From CAVPRW01 sp046727435 [NCBI: bacterium] (lineage in GTDB: Bacteria; Tectomicrobia; Entotheonellia; J063), in assembly GCA_046727435.1 (NCBI GenBank), contig JBKPCR010000355.1, positions 1 to 14,881 on the forward strand: a stretch of DNA of 14,881 nt, given 5' to 3'. Below are positions 1-5,904 of the stretch, piece by piece (position 1 is the stretch's first letter; every line of letters starts with the position of its first letter). A program made the position numbers and the translations under genes. The notes under the pieces were generated by a model that was not told where the DNA came from, did no database searches, and saw only the letters and a list, made by a program, of their open reading frames with translations.

Positions 1-1
1 G

Positions 2-1384
2 ATCATGGGCGAAGAAGAAGATGTGGTGCGCATCATGACCATCCATCAGGCGAAGGGGTTGGAGTTTCCGGCGGTCTTCGTCCCGGATCTGGCCCATGAG
101 GGGAGAGGCGAGCGGGGCAGTCGCGTCATCTTCGACGAGCAGTGGGGTGTGATGTGCGCAGCAGCCTATGGCATCAATCGCGCGCGCCTGCTGCACCCCC
201 TCATGCTCGAAGCGGAGGTGGTGGAACGCGATAAGGAGGTGGAAGAGCAAAAGCGCCTGCTTTACGTGGCGCTGACACGGCCGCAACACCTCCTGGTGCT
301 GGGCGAAGGCGCCAGCAAGAGGCCGGGCCCGTGGCATTCCTGGGTAATGGGGACGCTGCTCGCCGAGCCGGATAGGGCGGAGATCATCGCGCAGGTGCGT
401 TCCGGGACGTTACCATCGGCAGACATGGCCCTGTATGGGGGGACCATAGAGCTCAGACATGCCGCCACACTAGCGCAACAGCCGGTGACTCAGGTGGTCG
501 CAACGCCATCCCCCCCCGCCTCGACGGTTGACGAACTGCAAGCGATCGATCAGCATGTCTGGGGATGGCAGCTGCCGCCGCCCCAAACGGTTGAAATGTC
601 GCCCACCGCGCTGGCGACGCTGGCGAGATGTGCGCGCTATTTTTTTCTGCACGACTTGGCGGGTTTGGAAGAACAGCCGCCGGGACAGGAGAGGGGCCTG
701 CCAGCGGTGGATAAGGGGCGCATTGTCCATGCCGTACTCGAACGCATCGAGATGGACTTCCCCATCGCGGCCCTGGCCGACCGCGTGCGAGAGCTGATTC
801 GTGGGGAGCCGGGGGCGTTTCTCCTGACGGCTACCGATGTTGAAGAGCTGGGGCAAGACCTCGAACGCTATCTGTGCAGCCCCACCTGGCAAGCCCTGCG
901 GCACAGTCCACATCTACGCCGCGAGGTGCCATTTCACCTGCATATTCGAGGGGAAGCGCTAGAGCTCTTCATCCGCGGGCGGATGGACGCGGTGATCAGG
1001 CGGGATGAGACGCCGGTGGTGATCGACCATAAATACGCCCATTTCGATCGTCACAAAGAAGCGGGCTATGAAGTGCCCATGGCGATTTATGCGTTAGCCG
1101 CCATGCGCGCCCTGGGGAGCCCGTCCGCAGAAGTACAGTTGAGTTTTCTACGCAGTCGCGTGTATCCTACGGAGCGTCGAACCATTCGTGCAACGGATCG
1201 CGTCGAAGAGCGTATGCTAGAATTGGCGCAGGCATATGTCGACCGGCGGCATGCCAGCGATGTCGACGCCTGGCCGCGCATCGCACGCGAACAATGTGAA
1301 CTCGCGCGCTGCGGCTTTCGGCCATTCTGCTGGGGGCAGAAGACCGGAGACACGACTGAGTCAGGAGGACTGAGGACTAGGTGA
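2..1384 (+). CDS. UvrD-type helicase C-terminus fused to a PD-(D/E)XK nuclease (AddA/RecB-like), 5' partial
   Basis: The frame is open to the left edge, so the N-terminus, including Walker A, lies outside. Numbering from the ATG at 5, residues 10-22 (IMTIHQAKGLEFP) match superfamily-1 helicase motif V and residues 82-92 (KRLLYVALTRP) match motif VI. The C-terminal half is a RecB-family nuclease. C209 sits in the CARYFFLHDLAGL segment, D341 and K343 (VIDHKY) form the catalytic D-x-K core, and a downstream Tyr/Ala-rich helix resembles QxxxY. C431, C436 and C442 follow near the end. Together with C209 they give the four-cysteine arrangement known from Fe-S nucleases such as AddB and Cas4. In family terms this is a double-strand-break end-resection enzyme that unwinds and trims DNA. 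Classic AddA lacks these cysteines, so I do not assign addA. The stop lies inside an inverted repeat. The family call is firm; the exact subfamily is not. Confidence 0.9.
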   Translation: MMGEEEDVVRIMTIHQAKGLEFPAVFVPDLAHEGRGERGSRVIFDEQWGVMCAAAYGINRARLLHPLMLEAEVVERDKEVEEQKRLLYVALTRPQHLLVLGEGASKRPGPWHSWVMGTLLAEPDRAEIIAQVRSGTLPSADMALYGGTIELRHAATLAQQPVTQVVATPSPPASTVDELQAIDQHVWGWQLPPPQTVEMSPTALATLARCARYFFLHDLAGLEEQPPGQERGLPAVDKGRIVHAVLERIEMDFPIAALADRVRELIRGEPGAFLLTATDVEELGQDLERYLCSPTWQALRHSPHLRREVPFHLHIRGEALELFIRGRMDAVIRRDETPVVIDHKYAHFDRHKEAGYEVPMAIYALAAMRALGSPSAEVQLSFLRSRVYPTERRTIRATDRVEERMLELAQAYVDRRHASDVDAWPRIAREQCELARCGFRPFCWGQKTGDTTESGGLRTR

Positions 1385-1422
1385 AAGCCGCTTGTCACTC
1401 AGTCTCCAACACTTAGTCCTCC
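1354..1422 (+). repeat. Overlapping inverted repeats at the end of the helicase-nuclease gene
   Basis: Two pairings are visible. GACTGAGT (1354-1361) is the exact complement of ACTCAGTC (1397-1404). The 11-nt arm at 1364-1374 pairs with 1412-1422 (GGAGGACT with AGTCCTCC plus three more pairs, one of them G-U). The heptamer GACTGAG also occurs twice in direct orientation (1354-1360 and 1368-1374). TTTT at 1427-1430 follows the second arm after four bases. It could be a weak intrinsic terminator or an intergenic repeat that invaded the gene's 3' end. Confidence 0.5.
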
Positions 1423-1447
1423 GAACTTTTCATGGGAGGGTAGAGCG

Positions 1448-1648
1448 ATGACGGAGAAGCAAAAGGCCGTGCTCGAAGCGTCGGACCTGGAACTGCTGGA
1501 TGAGCTGAAAAACGGCAACTTGCTGGTGCGGGATACCGAAGCCATGGCTATCCGCGGGGTGTATTTCTGCTACATCCTGTCGCAAGAGGGTTCCATACAG
1601 AATATCGATTACCATTACCGGACGCGGCAGGCGGCAAAAACCGCCTAA
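1448..1648 (+). CDS. Unrecognised small protein (66 aa)
   Basis: A 66-codon ORF starts at ATG 1448 behind a strong GGGAGGG Shine-Dalgarno sequence at about 1434-1440, with 7 nt spacing. It ends in TAA. The product is soluble with no signal peptide or membrane segment. It is acidic in the first half (LEASDLELLDELKNGNLLVR) and basic at the tail (YRTRQAAKTA), and it has one cysteine in GVYFCYILSQ. I do not recognise the family. It lies 23 bp upstream of the hemW frame on the same strand, so co-transcription is likely. The good ribosome site and ordinary composition support a real gene; the function is unknown. Confidence 0.65.
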   Translation: MTEKQKAVLEASDLELLDELKNGNLLVRDTEAMAIRGVYFCYILSQEGSIQNIDYHYRTRQAAKTA

Positions 1649-1671
1649 GCGATCATCGGGGAAACGCTTGG

Positions 1672-2934
1672 ATGCCTGCGTTGCTGCAGTGCCCCTTGAT
1701 GGATGGTGATGACACCGCACGTGCACGTGCGGCGCTGCCGGTGCTATGCCGGAGAGTGACGCACGCCCTGACGATCTACGTGCATATTCCCTTCTGCATT
1801 CAGAAGTGTGGGTATTGCGATTTCAATGCCTATCTGTATCGCCATGACGCAGCCCAGACCTATCTTACCGCCCTCCGACGCGAGATCGAGCATACGGCCA
1901 CCGAGCAGCCATGGATGGGCTACAGCGTGCCTTCTGTCTATTTTGGGGGCGGCACGCCTTCCACGCTCGCGCCTGCCGATCTCACAAGTCTGCTCAGCCT
2001 GATGAGGGACAGCTTTCCCGTGCCAGCGGATGCGGAAATCACGCTTGAGGCCGACCCTGGCACGATCGACCTGGCCGGCCTTGAGGCACTGCGGGCGGGG
2101 GGCTTTAATCGGATCAGCATCGGCGTGCAGGCCTTCGACGATGGTCTTCTTCATCGGCTCGACCGCCTGCACTCCGCGGCAGACGCCCGTTGTGTGCTCG
2201 TATGGGCCAGACGAGCGGGATTCATGGACCTAAATCTGGACCTCATGTTCGGATTGCCGGGGCAGTCGCTACCCGCCTGGGAGAGGAGCCTCCACGAGGC
2301 TATCGCCTTTGACCCGACGCATATTTCTGTGTATGGCCTTGCCATCGAGGAGCGCACGCCATTCTATTGGCGACAGCAGCGCGGCCAGCTCACCCTGCCG
2401 GATGAAGAGGCACAGGTGGCGATGTTCGAGCACGCCGACCAGGTATTGACCGCCGCTGGCTACCTGCATTATGAGATCTCCAACTACGCTATGCCGGGCT
2501 GGCGCTCGCGCCATAACCTGCACTATTGGCAGCATGGTGAGTATCTTGGCTTTGGTGCTGGGGCGCATGCCTATCTTCATGGCTATCGTCGCGAGAATGA
2601 GCGACTGCCCGGGCGTTACATCCGGGCGATCGCCGCGGGCGGCAATGCTGCAGGTGTGCCTGAGCTCATCGATCGGACACGTCGCATCCATGAGGGGCTC
2701 ATGGTAGGTCTGCGGCTGCGTGAAGGCATCGACCTCGGAGCCTTCGCACGTGCGTATGGCATTCATCTCGCCGCCGCCTACGCCGAGCCCATCGACGAGC
2801 TGATAGATTCTGGCCATTTACTGTACCGCGACGGTTACCTGTGCCTTACCGACCGCGGCCGCCTGGTGATCGATGCGGTGCTTGCCCGGCTTGTTGTAGC
2901 CGATGATGCGGGCACGTCACCGGCGGCAGAGTAG
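1672..2934 (+). CDS. hemW: HemW-type radical SAM protein (heme chaperone; HemN-like)
   Basis: Counting from ATG 1672, the radical-SAM motif is C42-x3-C46-x2-C49 (CIQKCGYC), preceded by YVHIPF and followed by DFNAY. HemW carries Phe right after the Cys-x-x-Cys-Asp stretch, whereas coproporphyrinogen dehydrogenase HemN has a fourth Cys there. That favours HemW, a heme-binding chaperone that delivers heme to membrane respiratory enzymes, over a heme biosynthesis enzyme. The SAM-binding GGGTPS is at 92-97. The HNLHYWQHGEYLGFGAGAH signature of the family lies in the C-terminal half. The protein is about 30 residues longer at the N-terminus than usual, and no good Shine-Dalgarno precedes 1672. GTG at 1756 would start two residues before the usual N-terminus, but GGAGA lies directly against it. 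The start is therefore uncertain, while the function call is firm. It probably shares an operon with the 66-aa gene upstream. Confidence 0.93.
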   Translation: MPALLQCPLMDGDDTARARAALPVLCRRVTHALTIYVHIPFCIQKCGYCDFNAYLYRHDAAQTYLTALRREIEHTATEQPWMGYSVPSVYFGGGTPSTLAPADLTSLLSLMRDSFPVPADAEITLEADPGTIDLAGLEALRAGGFNRISIGVQAFDDGLLHRLDRLHSAADARCVLVWARRAGFMDLNLDLMFGLPGQSLPAWERSLHEAIAFDPTHISVYGLAIEERTPFYWRQQRGQLTLPDEEAQVAMFEHADQVLTAAGYLHYEISNYAMPGWRSRHNLHYWQHGEYLGFGAGAHAYLHGYRRENERLPGRYIRAIAAGGNAAGVPELIDRTRRIHEGLMVGLRLREGIDLGAFARAYGIHLAAAYAEPIDELIDSGHLLYRDGYLCLTDRGRLVIDAVLARLVVADDAGTSPAAE

Positions 2935-3049
2935 CCCTCCTCAAAAAGCACCCAGCGACCTGGTCAGCCCTCCCTAGCCTCATCCTCTGTGTCTTACCCT
3001 CATACCGTCGGAGATTAAACGTCTGGTCGTGTGCTTGGTCCATCAATAT

Positions 3050-3070
3050 TTTTCATGAAATTCATGAAAA
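3050..3070. promoter_or_regulatory. 21-bp perfect palindrome, operator-like
   Basis: Ten-base arms on either side of a central A at 3060 are exactly complementary. Within them the 8-bp palindrome TTCATGAA occurs twice (3052-3059 and 3061-3068), 9 bp centre to centre. It sits just upstream of a promoter-like sequence (-35 at 3078), where an activator or repressor could bind. The AT-rich composition stands out from the GC-rich genes around it. A regulator is not identifiable from the window. Confidence 0.5.
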
Positions 3071-3077
3071 CAATCCA

Positions 3078-3107
3078 TTGGTTCTTTTAATGACTGAGGC
3101 CTATATT
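3078..3107 (+). promoter_or_regulatory. Candidate sigma-70 promoter for the 88-aa gene
   Basis: TTGGTT (3078-3083) and TATATT (3102-3107) are separated by 18 bp and lie in an AT-rich stretch. Transcription would begin near 3114, giving a leader of about 87 nt before ATG 3201. The match is moderate (-35 four of six, -10 five of six). Confidence 0.45.
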
Positions 3108-3118
3108 TTATATCAATT

Positions 3119-3200
3119 GCTTGGACACAAGGGTGGAGGTTGAGTCCAAGCCGCGGAAGTATGCGGATATCATACATACCACAACCGAAGGAGAGATCAC
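3119..3200 (+). promoter_or_regulatory. Foldable 5' leader upstream of the 88-aa gene
   Basis: GCTTGGAC (3119-3126) pairs perfectly with GTCCAAGC (3144-3151), leaving a 17-nt loop. GTATG (3159-3163) can pair with CATAC (3171-3175 or 3175-3179). The first loop contains GGTTG (3138-3142), complementary to CAACC (3182-3186), which abuts the Shine-Dalgarno sequence. A pseudoknot could therefore control ribosome access. It matches no riboswitch class that I recognise. This is pairing by eye, not a computed fold. Confidence 0.35.
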
Positions 3201-3467
3201 ATGTCAGCACATGGCCAGACGATCGTATGGGGAATGCACATTGGCAAATCAACACAAGATGTACGAGGGCATTGGCTCCAGCGCATAGGGCAGTGGTTGG
3301 CTGGGCGATCTGAGAGCCACAAAGCGGCTCTCCGGATGACGCTCTACCGAGTCTGGGATAGTCGACGCGAGCAATTCCGTCCAGAACATACAGAATCTGC
3401 TCTTGAGCATGTGGCACAGCGTAGCGGGCAATCCTGGCTCATGAGCATGCATAGCGCCGCCCTTTAA
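3201..3467 (+). CDS. Unrecognised small protein (88 aa)
   Basis: The start at ATG 3201 is well set by GAAGGAGAG about 8 nt upstream. The product is basic and soluble, with no signal peptide or membrane helix and no cysteine. It is rich in Trp, His, Arg and Gln (for example HWLQRIGQWLAGRSESHKAAL and YRVWDSRREQF), consistent with short amphipathic helices. I do not recognise the family. The gene stands alone between hemW and a convergent DUF488 gene, with its own candidate promoter, upstream palindrome and structured leader, which suggests independent regulation. A longer antisense frame (3043-3417) covers the same DNA, but it lacks a credible start region and I regard it as a shadow. Confidence 0.6.
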   Translation: MSAHGQTIVWGMHIGKSTQDVRGHWLQRIGQWLAGRSESHKAALRMTLYRVWDSRREQFRPEHTESALEHVAQRSGQSWLMSMHSAAL

Positions 3468-3543
3468 ACGTGGGGGAGGCATTCCGCCAATTGCCTGCAC
3501 TGGTCGGGGGCGGAAGGGTGTTGGACATCTCCGCGTTGAGGGT

Positions 3544-3993
3544 TTATTCGAGGTGTTCGATGGTATACCCTCGCTGGAGAAGATAGGCGGCGATGAACTG
3601 ACGATGGCACTCAGTTGCATGCTTTTCTGCACACATCAGGCAGAACGGGGTGGGAAGCTGTCGAAGGTGCTCAGCCAATACGTCCCCGGCATGACTCCAT
3701 AAGCGCTGATAGCGCTCACGCCAGTCCTCACAATCCATAAAGAGGTTCCCAAGCTCCACCGCTGATACGTATGCAATGTTGGCACGAGCCAATACGGCCT
3801 GGATGCCTTTATCCGCAGTTTTGGCCCTGGCGTAAACCCCCATACTAGACCGGTCTGGCCGCAGGCGCACGTCCACCACGAGCGGTATGTTCGCCTGTTG
3901 CAGCAGTGCCACAAAATCACCTGGGGAGCGCCCTCCATAGCCTATGGTATACACACGCATCGGTAGACCTTGTGAATGTTCGGTCGATGCCAT
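3544..3993 (-). CDS. DUF488 family protein
   Basis: The 149-aa product matches the DUF488 pattern: [14 protein letters not shown] at 15-28, VVDVRLRP at 39-46, LGN at 81-83, and the C-terminal cysteine region [16 protein letters not shown] with C118, C121, C129, H130 and R131. The biochemical role of this cytoplasmic family is not established; the conserved C...CHR cluster suggests metal or nucleic-acid binding. ATG 3993 is preceded by AGGGGAG with about 7 nt spacing. The internal Met12 next to RVYTIGYGG is an alternative start nearer the family's usual N-terminus. The left terminus of a decayed IS1-like element lies only 24 bp upstream, so the ribosome site survives but the native promoter has been displaced. 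The gene is convergent with the 88-aa gene. Confidence 0.85.
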   Translation of the reverse strand: MASTEHSQGLPMRVYTIGYGGRSPGDFVALLQQANIPLVVDVRLRPDRSSMGVYARAKTADKGIQAVLARANIAYVSAVELGNLFMDCEDWRERYQRLWSHAGDVLAEHLRQLPTPFCLMCAEKHATECHRQFIAAYLLQRGYTIEHLE

Positions 3994-4016
3994 CCCATCG
4001 CTCCCCTTTCAGGACT

Positions 4017-4039
4017 GGAGAGTGTTCAACCGAAGATAG
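4017..4039 (+). repeat. Left terminal inverted repeat of the IS1-like element
   Basis: It starts GGAGAGTGTT and ends GAAGATAG. It is the reverse complement of 4797-4819 at 19 of 23 positions. The transposase stop codon (4026-4028) lies inside it. Confidence 0.85.
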
Positions 4040-4744
4040 GCAAGAACAATGTTTGATAGTGCGCGAAGATTGCCGGCCCTGTGGGTGCACACCCTAACTT
4101 TAATGAGGCATGAATCATGTCTTCGGATGTAGAGACTACTTTGGTCTGTCGCGTCATCCGGCCGAGGTAATGTCTCGTCTTGGAATGATCGCGTTCAATG
4201 GCATGAGTACGTGCTTTGCCAATGATATGACGCTCTTTAGGTCATACCTGGGCACATGCATCCCAGTGATCTGTATAAAATAGACAATCCGTTAAATGTG
4301 TGACTTTATCATAGAGGCGTTGGAACGTCGCAGCATCACGACCACCGAGTACCCAGGCAATGGTTCGCCCTGTGCGACGATCCACGGCTTTAATAATCCA
4401 GACTTTTCTTTTGTTGATTGAATAAAATGCCACATCTCATCAAATGCAATTTCTTGAATATCTAGAGCCATCGTCGGTTCATCCGTCCTGGCAGCAGCTT
4501 GTCGAATCCAGTAATACGTGGTGGTGCGTGAGACGCCCAAGAGTTTGGCCAAAAAGCCAAACGAGGCTTTTCCCAGGGAGTATAAGAGAATACATAAGGC
4601 TTTTTTGACCTCAGTGGCATGCGAGTGCCGCGCATCACCAAGCACAAAATTATAGCCGCACGTACGGCACTGATAGCGTTGCTTCCCACGCACGAATCCG
4701 TTCTTGACCGTATGAGTTTGTTGACAATTTTTACAAGTAATCAT
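4026..4744 (-). pseudogene. IS1-family transposase, frameshifted and with an in-frame stop
   Basis: Translation from ATG 4744 (GAGGAGG 8 nt upstream) gives an N-terminal CxxC...CxxC zinc ribbon (CKNC, CRTC), an HTH region (LLGVSRTTTYYW) and the catalytic-domain start FDEMWHFIQS. Homology then continues in the -1 frame as KRKVWIIKAVDRRTG through FYTDHWDACAQV. The switch falls at an A-rich tract, about 4399-4420. TGA at 4242-4244 interrupts the reading, after which PKERHIIGKARTHAIERDHS and RHYLGRMTRQTKVVS resume the family sequence to the terminal TGA at 4026. IS1 elements can use programmed -1 frameshifting, but the site is later than in IS1 and no clean heptamer is present, so a deletion is more likely. 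The additional stop makes it a pseudogene either way. Confidence 0.9.
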
Positions 4745-4796
4745 CTGCCATTCCTCCTCTCCACGGCTCTGTCCATGGAGGGATAGCATACCATAT

Positions 4797-4819
4797 CTAT
4801 CTAGGTTTTAACACTCTCC
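4797..4819 (-). repeat. Right terminal inverted repeat of the IS1-like element
   Basis: It starts CTATCTAG and ends AACACTCTCC. It pairs with 4017-4039, and the outer ten bases are identical. It is the terminus upstream of the transposase start. Confidence 0.85.
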
Positions 4820-5777
4820 GTCTTGTCGTCGATGACACCCGGAATCAGAATCTTGCCCTCGGGCAGCTTGACGGTTTCCCAGATGCGCCACTCATGCGCA
4901 TGGCGTGGGTTGGCCGCTTCGATGCTGATGGCCTACACCCGGGCCTGCAATAGGATATCGAGGATGTCCCTGGTCGCGACCTCCGCATGGTGCGGGCCCT
5001 CGTAATTTCCCCAACAGACGTGGAGCCGCACCCTATCAGCTGGGATATTCGCCAAGGCAGCATTAAGCACTTCTACGTGCTGTGCCACCTTCTTCCGATA
5101 TGCTTCCAGCGAGAGGTCCCAAAACCGCATCGTCCGGAGGTCCGCCAGGTCGGGGCTGTCCACCTGCAGCAGAAACCCGGCCTGCACAATCGCCTGGTAT
5201 TCCTGCCGCATGGCCTGCGCCAATGCTTCCAGAAACGCGTCTGTCGTCGGGTAGTACTCGTTCCGAATCCAACTCCCCTGTGCCAGGATGCCGGGAGAAG
5301 CCGCGAGGATGAAGGCTTCCTGTGGCTGTATGTCCAGCAGGGCCGCTTTAAAATTCTCGATGTCTGTCTGCACCGCCGCCATCCCAAGATAGTTGATGGG
5401 CCCGGTGCATACCATCAGGGTCGGGGTCCCACCAACTTGCTGGGCCTCAGCCCACCCAGGGAACGCCTGCTCATCCGCCCACGACGGTGATCACGGCCTT
5501 TCTCCAGATCGGAGCGACTTGAACTCGAATCCGGTCAGGCACTCTTTCGCACACTGGTAGAAACCGGACTTGCTCTGCTCCCCATTGCCGACGATGTCCA
5601 CCCTGGACTCGACCTGCTGCCGGACGACCTCGACGACGGCGGCGCGTACTCACGTGGCAAAGGCCTCCTGGTCGTATGCCTGGCCGCTCTTCTCCGCCAG
5701 CAACAGTTGAGCCAGGTCGGGGGGAGCGTGCAAAGCTCCCCGTGTGTGGTGAGGATCCGTTCCGTACCGGGTTTCAT
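4820..5777 (-). pseudogene. MetE-like (cobalamin-independent methionine synthase II family) pseudogene
   Basis: The intact relative would be a zinc-dependent methyltransferase-type TIM barrel related to the C-terminal half of MetE and to epoxyalkane:CoM transferase. Remnants run in order: MKPGTERILTTH from ATG 5777 (GGGAGGAG 4 nt upstream), then after frameshift(s) near 5715-5745 PPDLAQLLLAEKSGQAYDQEAFAT, then VDIVGNGEQSKSGFY, then a 160-codon open stretch (4933-5415) containing VCTGPINYLG, RNEYYPTTDAFLEALA, GFLLQVDSPDLADL and RLHVCWGNYEGPHH. After a TAG come SIEAANPRHAHEW and GKILIPGVIDDKT. In-frame stops are TGA (5650-5652), TGA (5491-5493) and TAG (4933-4935). The IS right end at 4819 removes the 3' end. 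The gene is clearly dead, although the 160-codon stretch could be mistaken for a gene. It lies downstream of the large regulator on the same strand. Confidence 0.92.
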
Positions 5778-5904
5778 GGTACTCCTCCCGGCAGTACATA
5801 GACAATCGACCTGTGCAATGCAAAGCGGCGGCGTAGGGCGAGCAGCTTTAGGATCTGGAGTGGGGACGCATTGCCTGCTTTATGGGCCCAAACTGAAGCA
5901 GTGG

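Larger units (their letters stand above)
4017..4819 (-). mobile_element. Degenerate IS1-family insertion sequence (803 bp)
   Basis: The element is bounded by 23-bp terminal inverted repeats (4017-4039 and 4797-4819) that match at 19 of 23 positions, including a perfect outer GGAGAGTGTT. It holds one minus-strand transposase gene filling almost its full length, and the size fits the IS1 family (roughly 0.7-1 kb). The flanks (TCAGGACT on the left, GTCTTGTC on the right) show no target-site duplication. The right end truncates a MetE-like pseudogene whose 3' remainder is absent on the left side. That suggests an adjacent deletion or recombination after insertion. The transposase is broken, so the copy is probably immobile unless complemented. 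Confidence 0.88.

Noticed and set aside
3043-3417. 124-codon minus-strand frame over the 88-aa gene
   Set aside because: Its C-terminus is encoded by the AT-rich palindrome and promoter region, no ribosome site precedes it and no domain is recognisable.
3477-3515. Hairpins (AGGCA/TGCCT and TTCCGCC/GGCGGAA) as a bidirectional terminator between convergent genes
   Set aside because: The stems are short, overlap each other and lack a U-tract on either strand.
4933-5415. 160-codon frame as an intact gene
   Set aside because: It is the central part of the MetE-like pseudogene: upstream and downstream family sequence is readable past stops and frameshifts.
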